Shown: positions 36,305 through 43,482 of the stretch, in pieces
How positions within the stretch are numbered: position 1 is the stretch's first letter
How the letters are laid out: each line of letters opens with the position of its first letter
Assembly: GCF_001684965.1 (NCBI RefSeq)
Contig: NZ_MAYG01000012.1
Location: 62,001-126,000 of the forward strand
Origin: Chryseobacterium arthrosphaerae
GTDB taxonomy: Bacteria; Bacteroidota; Bacteroidia; Flavobacteriales; Weeksellaceae
Direction of reading: 5' to 3'
Length of the DNA stretch: 64,000 bases
The notes under the pieces: model-generated
Database searches by the model: none
Seen by the model: the letters and a program-made list of their open reading frames with translations, nothing else
What the model was told of the DNA's origin: nothing
Translations under genes and position numbers: made by a program

Positions 36305-36664
36305 TTATAAATTGATAATGATATCACCACACATTGAATAAGAGCAAATTACAGATCTAATACTAGCTTCTGCACCTCCGCTTACAACTTCCAATTCTTT
36401 CTCAGATAATTGTACATCCTGATAATCTGGCTTTGCAGGAATATAAAGAGTTACAGTATTACCATCAAGACCTACTGGAGTAGCCGTTTCAACTTCTTTG
36501 ATAGATACTTTAATGTTTTCTGGGATTGGTGCTCCGTACTCTCTTAAATAGTTTTCAGGATTCGCCAATAATTGCTTCTTGAAAGAATCACTAGACCAGC
36601 TTAGGTTAATTACTGTGTTTTGAAGGTTTTCTAAATTTTCTCTGTAGTTTTCTAAAGTACTCAT
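36305..36664 (-). CDS. NHLP-leader RiPP precursor 1 (two-Cys core)
   Basis: 119 residues. The leader (~1-97) carries the NHLP pattern (SWSSDSFKKQLLANPENYL, VTLYIPAKPDYQDVQLSE) and ends EVVSGG. The predicted 22-residue core has two Cys and three Ser, with SVICSYSMCGDII as its middle. Ser/Cys pairs would allow dehydration and thioether or disulfide formation. The core ends with the motif C-G-D-I-I shared in form with two other cores. It is the last precursor before the LanM gene and is followed by a hairpin. Confidence 0.88.
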   Translation of the reverse strand: MSTLENYRENLENLQNTVINLSWSSDSFKKQLLANPENYLREYGAPIPENIKVSIKEVETATPVGLDGNTVTLYIPAKPDYQDVQLSEKELEVVSGGAEASIRSVICSYSMCGDIIINL

Positions 36665-36707
36665 AATGTTAAAGTTTTTAATTGTTAATTTTATTTATAT
36701 TTTTATT

Positions 36708-37058
36708 TTAGTTATTTGATAATATTGTATCTCCGGTGCAAAAACAAGAATCAATAATAGTAAGGGTTCTAAGATCTCCTACGCTGCAATTGGCACCTCC
36801 CGCCACAGCCTCCAGCTGCTCATCTGTAAGCTCAACCTCCATAATCGATTCTTTAGTAGGAAAATTAAAGTAGATTTTAGAGTCGTCATTTGAATCTACG
36901 ATTACAAATTCTTTTCCTGCAGGAATTTCAAACTTCTCACCTGTAAGAGATTCAATCGCTTCAACAGGATTAGATAATAATTGTTTTTTGAATTCAGCAT
37001 TTTCCCATGCTTCAACAACTGCTTTTTGTAACGCTTCTTGGTTTTTAGTTAGTTTCAT
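36708..37058 (-). CDS. NHLP-leader RiPP precursor 2 (three-Cys core)
   Basis: 116 residues. The leader (1-88) has EAWENAEFKKQLLSNPVEAI and FVIVDSNDDSKIYFNFP and ends LEAVAGG. The predicted 28-residue core is the richest in modifiable residues: three Cys, three Ser, four Thr, including DSCFCTGDTIL. It is the best candidate substrate for the LanM half-enzyme. It lies 15 bp after precursor 3 and 43 bp before precursor 1, in the same transcript. Confidence 0.9.
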   Translation of the reverse strand: MKLTKNQEALQKAVVEAWENAEFKKQLLSNPVEAIESLTGEKFEIPAGKEFVIVDSNDDSKIYFNFPTKESIMEVELTDEQLEAVAGGANCSVGDLRTLTIIDSCFCTGDTILSNN

Positions 37059-37073
37059 AATTGAATATTTAAT

Positions 37074-37406
37074 TTAGTTTAGTTTTATGCAATCTTTTAA
37101 TGCTGGAAATATAGAATTTACCAAATCCTTCCATATCATTTGTCCTCCCCCGGCGATGATTTCCAATTGATCTTCTGTCAGTTCTAAATTATCAATTTCC
37201 GGCTCAGCAGGTATATTGACATACACTTTGGACTTATCAGTCTGATCAACAATTACCAACTCTTTCCCCTCTGGTAAAATCACTACTACACCTGCCAGCT
37301 TCTCTATCGTTTCTACTGGATTTGAAAGTAATTCTTTTCTAAATTCTGCATCTTCCCAGGCTTTAGATATAATTGTTTGTATTATTTGTTCTTTTTTATC
37401 TTCCAT
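37074..37406 (-). CDS. NHLP-leader RiPP precursor 3 (Lys-rich core)
   Basis: 110 residues. The leader pattern is EDAEFRKELLSNPVETIEKL and LVIVDQTDKSKVYVNIP, ending LEIIAGGG. The predicted ~22-residue core (DLVNSIFPALKDCIKL in its middle) has one Ser, one Cys and three Lys, and looks like an amphipathic helix. With little to dehydrate, its Lys residues are better suited to acylation by the GNAT-like enzyme of the locus, which is an inference. It is the first gene of the precursor-LanM operon, just downstream of the tandem repeat tract. Confidence 0.88.
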   Translation of the reverse strand: MEDKKEQIIQTIISKAWEDAEFRKELLSNPVETIEKLAGVVVILPEGKELVIVDQTDKSKVYVNIPAEPEIDNLELTEDQLEIIAGGGQMIWKDLVNSIFPALKDCIKLN

Positions 37407-37449
37407 AACATTACCATTTTGTTGAGATAAATATAAAATGCTTTTTCTC

Positions 37450-37990
37450 TATAAATTTGCCAAGTTTCACTTCAAAACCGCCACCTCTATCATCCTCTAT
37501 TTCAATCATCTTTCATTTTACCTGGTTGTGATAACTCACTTTTCAATAGGGTAAAGGTAGAAGGTATTTTTTATATAAATTTGCCAGGTTTTACTTCAAA
37601 ACTGTCATCTTTATTTTTCTTCTTTCAATGATCATCCTTCTCGCCTGTTCTGATAATCTTCATTTTAATAAGGTAAAGATAGAAAGTGATTTCTGTATAA
37701 AATGGCCAACTTTCACTTCAAAATCGCCATCTATAATTTTCTCTTTTTCAATTGCTTGAATTTGTATTTACACAAATAATCTCTTTTGATAAGGTAAAGA
37801 TAGAAGGTCCTTTCTATATAGATTTGCCATGTTTTACTTCAAAACTGTCATCTTTATTTTTCTTCTTTTTAATAATTATCCGTTTCATCTGTTCTGATAA
37901 TCTTTATTTTCAATATGGTAAAGATAGGAGGTGTTTTTTGTATAAAATAGCCAATTTTTGCTTTAAAATTGCCAGTTACTCTATTTTTAA
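37450..37990. repeat. Tandem direct repeats, ~123-bp unit, about 4.5 copies
   Basis: The core word (t)tgccannttt(t/c)acttcaaaa begins at 37457, 37581, 37703, 37824 and 37948 (spacing 124, 122, 121, 124). A second conserved word, aggtaaagatagaaggt in form, closes each unit. Copies 2 and 4 resemble each other more than they do 1, 3 and 5, so the ancestral unit may be a ~245-bp dimer. The tract fills the 589-bp gap between the adenylate cyclase stop and precursor 3 start and is not coding in any convincing frame. Confidence 0.85.
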
Positions 37991-37995
37991 AACCC

Positions 37996-39942
37996 TTATA
38001 AAACAGCGTCAACAAAATACATTTTCAGTTCACCCTTCCCTTTTGCCTGGATGTTTCCCCTGTATTCAAAAGTAAAACAGTCTTCATTTCTAATAAGAAG
38101 GTAAAGCGACTCGCTGATGTTCACTTTTCCTACCATGCCATTGCTTTCTATGCGGCTTGCAGTATTTACAGTGTCTCCCCAGACATCATACTGGAATTTT
38201 TTTACTCCGACGATTCCGGCGACGATAGGTCCTGCGTGAATACCTAAACGCATTTCAAAAGCCGGTTTTTCCGTTTCCTGATTTTCACTTTTTCTCTTTG
38301 CCATAAATGCCTGCATTTCCAGTCCTGCGAGAACAATATTTTTCAAGGAATTCTGGTCTGGTTTGGGAATTCCTCCTGCAGCCATATAAGAGTCACCTAT
38401 GGTTTTTATTTTTTCAATTTTATATTTTTCAGAAATCAAGTCAAAGGCCTTAAAGCATACATTGATTTCTTCTACCAGGCTTTGCGGTGACATTTTTTCG
38501 GCGGTTTGTGTGAAGGATTTAAAGTCGGTAAAGAGAATGGATACCAAATTGAAGTCTCTGGCATTTACAGTTCCTTTTTGCTTGAGCTCTTCAGCGATCT
38601 CTTCAGGCAGGATATTCAGCAAAAGCTCTTCAGAACGGTCTTTTTCTACTCTGAGAGCTTCCCTGGATTTTTTTACAAAATTAAGTCTGTTCCATAGCCC
38701 TCCTGCCACTATGAGAATAAAGCACAGCGAAACAATTACAATATTCCTCTGTTTCTCCTGCTTCTGCACCTCTTCCCTATGCTTAATCTGAGTAGTGTGC
38801 TCTTTCTTTACATAAGCAATACTATCCGTAAGCTGCTGCTTCTGGAATTCCATACTCATCATTCTGTTAGAGGTTTCTTTGGAATTCAGGCTATCTTCAA
38901 AAATATTTGATTTTTCATAATAGCTGAGTGCACTTTGAGAATCCCCCAGATGTTTATAGGATTGATACAAACAATCACATGCATCTTTCTTTAAAGACAG
39001 GGAGCCTATTTTTTGAGCGATAGTAAGACCTTCGGTACATTTTTTAACCGCTTCTTTATTTTTTCCCTGCTCCGTATAGATATTCCCTATTGAAACCTGA
39101 GAATCTCCGATATACTGCTGGCTGTTCATTTCTTTTGCTAAAAGCAGTGTATTATTAAAATAATCCAAAGCCTTAGGATATTCAGCCTTTTTGTAAAAAA
39201 GGGTTCCTAAATTATTTAAAACCTCTATCTTAATCTGTTTATCATTTTCCTGACCTGCAATCTGAAGGGCTTTACTGAGGTTTTTATAGGCCATATCAAA
39301 ATCTTTCAGTCTCACCTGAATAGATCCTGTAGAGTTCAGATTCTGGGCAATTGCTTTTACATCATTGAGTTTTGTATAGACACCATAGGCTTTTCGGTAA
39401 TACATTAAAGCATTGGTATAATCTTCCAGTTTAGAATATATGCCTCCAATATTCTGCGTTGTAATGGCAATAGTTTTCGGATCTTTGATTTCTTTTTGTA
39501 TATCCAGTACTTTTTGATAGCAGTTAAGAGCCTTAGGAAAGTTTCCCAGATAGTAGTAGGTTCCACCCATATTGTTTGTTACCGATGATATTCCTAGCTG
39601 ATATCCTACTTTTTTATATTCGGAGATACTTTTTTCAAAATAAGAAAGAGATTGGGTATAGTTTCCTTGCAGAGAATAGGAAATAGCCAGATAACTATAG
39701 CTGTCTCCGGCTTTTTTAAAGTCTTTATGTTGATAATAACCCGCTAAACTTTTATTAAAATAGACTACAGATTCTGCAAAATTTCCGGATTCCTGTTGTT
39801 TTATACCAATATTTAAAAGACTGTCTGCACTGTTTTTAGTAAGAGAAGATGGTGTATTCTCATTATTATGAATCTGGGAGTGTATTTCAGTCTTATTTCC
39901 AAACGATAAAAGACAAAAAAACAAAATATATTTATAATTCAT
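37996..39942 (-). CDS. Class III adenylate cyclase with TPR sensor domain
   Basis: 648 residues. Signal-like N terminus, TPR repeats (~35-350), a membrane helix (~400-418, IVIVSLCFILIVAGGLW), then a class III cyclase domain (~440-648). Metal Asp residues lie in FTDFKSFT and IGDSYMA. The adenine-selecting Lys is in KIKTIGDS and the Asp in YDVWGDTVNTASR, whose Asn and Arg are the transition-state residues. All key positions are present, and the Lys/Asp pair predicts cAMP rather than cGMP. It sits between precursor 4 and the other precursors, in a locus with cNMP-binding proteins. Confidence 0.88.
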   Translation of the reverse strand: MNYKYILFFCLLSFGNKTEIHSQIHNNENTPSSLTKNSADSLLNIGIKQQESGNFAESVVYFNKSLAGYYQHKDFKKAGDSYSYLAISYSLQGNYTQSLSYFEKSISEYKKVGYQLGISSVTNNMGGTYYYLGNFPKALNCYQKVLDIQKEIKDPKTIAITTQNIGGIYSKLEDYTNALMYYRKAYGVYTKLNDVKAIAQNLNSTGSIQVRLKDFDMAYKNLSKALQIAGQENDKQIKIEVLNNLGTLFYKKAEYPKALDYFNNTLLLAKEMNSQQYIGDSQVSIGNIYTEQGKNKEAVKKCTEGLTIAQKIGSLSLKKDACDCLYQSYKHLGDSQSALSYYEKSNIFEDSLNSKETSNRMMSMEFQKQQLTDSIAYVKKEHTTQIKHREEVQKQEKQRNIVIVSLCFILIVAGGLWNRLNFVKKSREALRVEKDRSEELLLNILPEEIAEELKQKGTVNARDFNLVSILFTDFKSFTQTAEKMSPQSLVEEINVCFKAFDLISEKYKIEKIKTIGDSYMAAGGIPKPDQNSLKNIVLAGLEMQAFMAKRKSENQETEKPAFEMRLGIHAGPIVAGIVGVKKFQYDVWGDTVNTASRIESNGMVGKVNISESLYLLIRNEDCFTFEYRGNIQAKGKGELKMYFVDAVL

Positions 39943-40025
39943 AACAAAAGTTCTTTATAATATTGGGCATAAACGTGGTAATAAACATATGGACAGATAC
40001 CGCTTAACAACCAGTGCCTTCAAAT

Positions 40026-40066
40026 AAAAAACCGTATATAATTCTTGAAATCAGGAACTATATACG
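40026..40066 (-). terminator. Terminator behind precursor 4
   Basis: Sixteen-bp arms 40033-40048 and 40051-40066 with two G-T wobbles, then six T on the minus strand (plus-strand A at 40026-40031). It separates precursor 4 from the cyclase gene. Confidence 0.75.
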
Positions 40067-40086
40067 ATTCCGGGATTTTTTACCAT

Positions 40087-40419
40087 CTACTTTCCACCGA
40101 ATATATTGTCACCTGAATTCACAGGTTTTATAAAGATTGGCGGATCTCCTGCATTTCCTCCTGATACAATGTCTAACTGCTCTTCGCTCAATTCCATATC
40201 TTCCATGTCAAGTTCTGCCGGAATATTTATAAAAATAGTAGAAGAGTCGGTCTGGTCTACAAACGCCAGATTCTTTCCTGCCGGTAAATTAATAGAACGT
40301 CCTAAAAAACCTTCCATAGTAGAAACCGGATTCCTGATCAGGCTGTTTTTAAACACAGGATCTTTCCATGCTTTTTTTACAACGGATTGTAAAACTTCTT
40401 GGTCATTGGTTAAATTCAT
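40087..40419 (-). CDS. NHLP-leader RiPP precursor 4 (Cys-free core)
   Basis: 110 residues. The leader shows VVKKAWKDPVFKNSLIRNPV and LAFVDQTDSSTIFINIPAEL and ends LDIVSGG. The predicted 22-residue core has no Cys, one Ser, three Pro and two Lys, including PPIFIKPVNSGDNIF. A thioether ring is impossible, but Ser dehydration or Lys acylation is possible. It is monocistronic: the cyclase lies downstream behind a terminator. Divergent from the shared leader, its core keeps the x-G-D-x-I motif of precursors 1 and 2. Confidence 0.88.
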   Translation of the reverse strand: MNLTNDQEVLQSVVKKAWKDPVFKNSLIRNPVSTMEGFLGRSINLPAGKNLAFVDQTDSSTIFINIPAELDMEDMELSEEQLDIVSGGNAGDPPIFIKPVNSGDNIFGGK

Positions 40420-40622
40420 AAGTTATTTATTAGTGTTAAACGGTATCTGTCTTAATATGGCATGGTAAAATTATTTTTTTTAAAAATGACAGAACTGACA
40501 AAAAACCTGACAAAAAAAAGAAAATATGCTAGAAGATAAGAGGTTACTAAACAGGGAAAGGAGAAACTTTCTCAGGTTAAAAAAGAAATAGTAAAACGAA
40601 TGAATAATATATCCTGTTTTGA

Positions 40623-40660
40623 AAATAAAAAAGCCCTCCGTAATTGATTACAGAAGGCTT
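40623..40660 (-). terminator. Terminator of the first tRNA block
   Basis: A 14-bp stem with two G-T wobbles (40631-40644 with 40647-40660), followed on the minus strand by a run of T (plus A at 40623-40630), directly after the tRNA-Leu 3' end. Confidence 0.8.
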
Positions 40661-40662
40661 TG

Positions 40663-40746
40663 TACCCCAGACGGGACTTGAACCCGTACGTCCTTTCGGA
40701 CACAGGATTTTAAGTCCTGCGTGTCTACCAGTTCCACCACCAGGGC
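40663..40746 (-). tRNA. tRNA-Leu (anticodon TAA), copy 1
   Basis: 84 nt with a long class II variable arm. The anticodon loop is CTTAAAA; the T-arm has GGGTTCAAGTCCC. CCA is not encoded. It differs from copy 2 at one base in the variable arm (ctttcgg versus cttgcgg). Confidence 0.95.
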
Positions 40747-40755
40747 ATGGTGTGG

Positions 40756-40822
40756 GGCGAAAAAAAAAGATTCGAACCAGTGGTTCCAACCTTCTTAGTT
40801 GACCCTATAAGAGTCTTTTCGC
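40756..40822 (-). pseudogene. Decayed tRNA-Gly remnant
   Basis: The position between the two Leu tRNAs and the 4-nt spacing match the intact tRNA-Gly of the second block. Acceptor ends (GCGAAAA and TTTTCGC) and TTCGAAT of the T-loop remain, but the T-stem is unpaired, the anticodon region no longer reads GCC and T33 is lost. The remnant is 67 nt against 73 nt. Confidence 0.7.
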
Positions 40823-40826
40823 ATAG

Positions 40827-40908
40827 TGCGGATGAAGGGACTCGAACCCCCACGCCTCACGGCACCAGATCCTAAGTCTGGCGTGGCTACCAATTACACC
40901 ACATCCGC
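40827..40908 (-). tRNA. tRNA-Leu (anticodon TAG), copy 1
   Basis: 82 nt class II tRNA. The anticodon loop is CTTAGGA; acceptor GCGGATG pairs with CATCCGC. Identical over its length to the copy at 41203-41284 as far as can be read. Confidence 0.95.
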
Positions 40909-40995
40909 TGGTTTTTGCTGATTGGTCTTCCCAAATTCAGCTTTATTTCTTACAAATATAAGATTTTTTATTTAAAGATCACAGTCTCTATTAAA

Positions 40996-41028
40996 ACAAA
41001 AAACCCTCCGTAAGATATTACAGAGGGT
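40996..41028 (-). terminator. Terminator of the second tRNA block
   Basis: An 11-bp stem (41003-41013 with 41018-41028), then a T-run on the minus strand. It is a diverged duplicate of the hairpin at 40623-40660, which shows the tandem duplication included the terminator. Confidence 0.75.
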
Positions 41029-41032
41029 CTTG

Positions 41033-41116
41033 TACCCCAGACGGGACTTGAACCCGTACGTCCTTGCGGACACAGGATTTTAAGTCCTGCGTGTCTACCA
41101 GTTCCACCACCAGGGC
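41033..41116 (-). tRNA. tRNA-Leu (anticodon TAA), copy 2
   Basis: 84 nt, same features as copy 1 with one base change in the variable arm. Anticodon loop CTTAAAA. Confidence 0.95.
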
Positions 41117-41125
41117 ATGGTGTGG

Positions 41126-41198
41126 AGCGAAAAACGGGATTCGAACCCGCGACCCCAACCTTGGCAAGGTTGTGCTCTACCAGCTGAGCTATTTTCGC
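41126..41198 (-). tRNA. tRNA-Gly (anticodon GCC)
   Basis: 73 nt. Acceptor GCGAAAA with TTTTCGC, D-arm GCTCAGCTGGTAGAGC, anticodon loop TTGCCAA, T-arm GCGGGTTCGAATCCCGT. The genome carries CCA next to its 3' end (plus-strand tgg at 41123-41125). Confidence 0.95.
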
Positions 41199-41202
41199 AT
41201 AG

Positions 41203-41284
41203 TGCGGATGAAGGGACTCGAACCCCCACGCCTCACGGCACCAGATCCTAAGTCTGGCGTGGCTACCAATTACACCACATCCGC
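41203..41284 (-). tRNA. tRNA-Leu (anticodon TAG), copy 2
   Basis: 82 nt class II tRNA with anticodon loop CTTAGGA. First in transcription order of the second block. Confidence 0.95.
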
Positions 41285-41462
41285 TGGTTTTTTATATTGT
41301 AAGTTTTAAAGAGCTTGCTTCGTTTTTGTGAGTGCAAATATAGGACATTTTCCTTTACCTCCAAACTTTTCCGAGAAAAAAATTAAATTTTCTACTTTTT
41401 TTTATTGCCACCCCTATTATTACGATTCATTTTCTTACTTTTACACCGTTAATACTTACGAT

Positions 41463-41840
41463 ATGGAATTACAAGGAACGGTAAAGAAAGTTTTTGATAC
41501 TCAAACATTTGCGAGTGGATTTCAAAAAAGAGAAATGGTTATCTTAACTCAAGAACAGTATCCACAGCCGATAAACATAGAATTTTTATCTGACAAGATC
41601 AGTTTGCTAGATAACCTTAAAGAAGGAGAAAACGTAAAGGTAGGAATCAACATCAGAGGTAGAGAATGGGTTTCTCCGCAGGGTGAAACAAAGTACTTCA
41701 ACTCTATTACAGGGTGGAGAGTAGAAAAAGTTTTTGATAACGCTTCAGAACCTACTCAGGCTACGCCTCAGCAGTCAGCTTCTCCAGTTTCCAACGAGAA
41801 TCCGTTTGCCGGAGATGATGATGACGATTTACCTTTCTAA
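41463..41840 (+). CDS. DUF3127 domain protein
   Basis: 125 residues from the ATG at 41463; an open frame begins 135 bp upstream, but this part is low-complexity and lies outside the family. The DUF3127 domain covers about residues 1-90: MELQGTVKKVFDTQTFASGF, KREMVILTQEQYPQPINIEF, then VGINIRGREW. The Pro/Gln-rich C terminus ends in a stretch of acidic residues (FAGDDDDDLPF), like single-stranded-DNA-binding proteins. Predicted OB-fold nucleic-acid binding is a family-level inference. It is transcribed away from the tRNA block. Confidence 0.85.
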   Translation: MELQGTVKKVFDTQTFASGFQKREMVILTQEQYPQPINIEFLSDKISLLDNLKEGENVKVGINIRGREWVSPQGETKYFNSITGWRVEKVFDNASEPTQATPQQSASPVSNENPFAGDDDDDLPF

Positions 41841-41900
41841 TTAAAGAATAAAGATCAAATATAAATCCTGCTTTTTGAAGTGGGATTTTTTTTCTAAAAA

Positions 41901-42542
41901 ATGGTCCGATTAGACGAAAACGAGATTTCATTTCCTGATCCGGAGGTGTATGACGGTCACGAGGGACTGATCGCTTTTGGCGGAGATCTGTCTATAGAGC
42001 GCATCTGGTTTGCCTACCAGCTGGGTATTTTTCCCTGGTACAATCCCGGAGAGGAAATCCTTTGGTGGTGCCCGGATCCGAGATTTGTTCTGTATCCTGA
42101 TGAAATAAAAGTTTCAAAATCAATGCGGAAAATACTGAACAGGGAGGTCTTTACTTTTTCCGAGAACCGGAATTTCAGGGAAGTCATCAGAAACTGCCAG
42201 CAGGTGAACCGTAAAGGACAGACCGGAACATGGCTTTCCGATGAGCTGATGAATACTTTTATCCAACTTCACGAATATGGCCTGGCAAGAAGCATTGAAG
42301 TATGGCAGGACGGAGAGCTTGTCGGTGGTTTTTACGGATTGCAGATCGGAAATGTTTTCTGTGGTGAAAGTATGTTTGCCAAGGTCAGCAATGCCTCAAA
42401 GGCAGGTTTTATTCATTTTGTTGAGAACAATAAGGATCAACTTGAATTAATTGACTGCCAATCTCATACTGAGCACCTTGAGAGTTTAGGAGCCAGAATG
42501 ATTCCAAAAAAAGAGTTTTTAAAAAATCTTACACGAAAATAA
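41901..42542 (+). CDS. aat: Leucyl/phenylalanyl-tRNA--protein transferase
   Basis: 213 residues. Hallmarks are GLIAFGGDLSIERIWFAYQL, GIFPWYNPGEEILWWCPDPR, TGTWLSDELMNTFIQLHE, SIEVWQDGELVGGFYGLQIG and GESMFAKVSNASKAGFIHF. The enzyme moves Leu or Phe from tRNA to N-terminal Lys or Arg of proteins, marking them for ClpS/ClpAP degradation (N-degron pathway). Its stop overlaps the next start by one base. A weak hairpin lies upstream at about 41863-41892. Confidence 0.95.
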   Translation: MVRLDENEISFPDPEVYDGHEGLIAFGGDLSIERIWFAYQLGIFPWYNPGEEILWWCPDPRFVLYPDEIKVSKSMRKILNREVFTFSENRNFREVIRNCQQVNRKGQTGTWLSDELMNTFIQLHEYGLARSIEVWQDGELVGGFYGLQIGNVFCGESMFAKVSNASKAGFIHFVENNKDQLELIDCQSHTEHLESLGARMIPKKEFLKNLTRK

Positions 42543-43420
42543 TGAACGCAGATAAAGAAAAATGGATTCTCCTGGTGATCCTGAGCATTATTTGGGGCTC
42601 CTCATTTATTTTAATCAAAAAATCGCTCGAGCATTTCAATCCGTTTCAGGTGGGCTCTTTAAGGGTTCTTATTGCCGGCATTATTTTACTTCCTGTTGCG
42701 ATTTCCAATTATAAGCTTTTCCCTAAAAAGCATTTGAAATGGTTAATTCTTGCAGCTTTTACAGGAAATTTCATCCCGATGTTCCTCTTTCCTATTGCAG
42801 AAACAGAGGTCAGCAGCAGTATTGCCGGGATTATTAACTCAATGATGCCGATTTTTGTCATTATTGTAGGTGCTCTGGTCTGGAAGTTTGAAACAACGAA
42901 AAAACAGATCATAGGAACTTTTATTAGCTTCACCGGGGTTTGTATTCTTGCCTTCGGAGGTGGGGACAGCGGAGAATTTAAACTGATCCCGATCCTTCTT
43001 CTGTTACTGGCCACACTGTGCTATGCTTTGAGCACAACAACCGTCAAATCAAAGCTTATGGAAGTTTCTTCTACGGTGCTTTCTGCCTTTGTATTTTCAT
43101 TTGTTTTATTCTTCCCGTCTGTTATTGCCCTTACAAGTACCGGATTTTTCTCAGAATTCAATTTTTCGAAAGACAATATGCTCGGGTTGCTATTTGTAAG
43201 CCTGTTATCGATTTTCGGGACGGGTCTGGCCATGATGATGAATTACCGTTTACTGAAAGTTTCAACCCCTCTTTTTGCTTCCACCGTTACATTGGTAATG
43301 CCTATTGTTGCCATTATCTGGGGAATTATAGATGGCGAAAAGCTGACCTATTTACAGTTTATAGGGGCCGGAATTATCATTGGCGGGCTCATCTTCTTAA
43401 GAGCCAATCCTAAAAAATAA
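42542..43420 (+). CDS. EamA/DMT-family transporter
   Basis: 292 residues with ten membrane helices in two EamA repeats: the first from ILSIIWGSSFILIKKSLEHF, the second from IPILLLLLATLCYALSTTTV. Such proteins export or import metabolites such as amino acids or purines; the substrate cannot be predicted. It overlaps the aat stop by one base (TAATG), so the two genes are translationally coupled. Confidence 0.88.
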   Translation: MNADKEKWILLVILSIIWGSSFILIKKSLEHFNPFQVGSLRVLIAGIILLPVAISNYKLFPKKHLKWLILAAFTGNFIPMFLFPIAETEVSSSIAGIINSMMPIFVIIVGALVWKFETTKKQIIGTFISFTGVCILAFGGGDSGEFKLIPILLLLLATLCYALSTTTVKSKLMEVSSTVLSAFVFSFVLFFPSVIALTSTGFFSEFNFSKDNMLGLLFVSLLSIFGTGLAMMMNYRLLKVSTPLFASTVTLVMPIVAIIWGIIDGEKLTYLQFIGAGIIIGGLIFLRANPKK

Positions 43421-43441
43421 TTTTTCATCATTATCAATAAA

Positions 43442-43465
43442 AAAGCCTGCATAAATGCAGGCTTT
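43442..43465. terminator. Bidirectional terminator between EamA and TPR genes
   Basis: A perfect 11-bp stem (aaagcctgcat / atgcaggcttt) with a 2-base centre and A/T flanks on both sides. Confidence 0.85.
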
Positions 43466-43482
43466 CATTATTTCAGATTGAT

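Noticed and set aside
37450..37990. Tandem repeat tract as a CRISPR array
   Set aside because: The period is ~123 bp with similarity spread over the whole unit; there are no short identical repeats with unique spacers and no cas genes.
36305..40419. NHLP genes as nitrile hydratase subunits
   Set aside because: They have only the leader-like similarity, end in Gly-Gly plus short cores, and lack the metal-binding CxxCSC motif of nitrile hydratase alpha.
40756..40822. The middle element of the first tRNA block as an unusual functional tRNA
   Set aside because: The T-stem does not pair, position 33 is not T and no sensible anticodon is presented, so a decayed tRNA-Gly is the better reading.
40577..41309. 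Open frames crossing the tRNA block
   Set aside because: They run through structured tRNA genes on the opposite or same strand and encode no recognisable domain.
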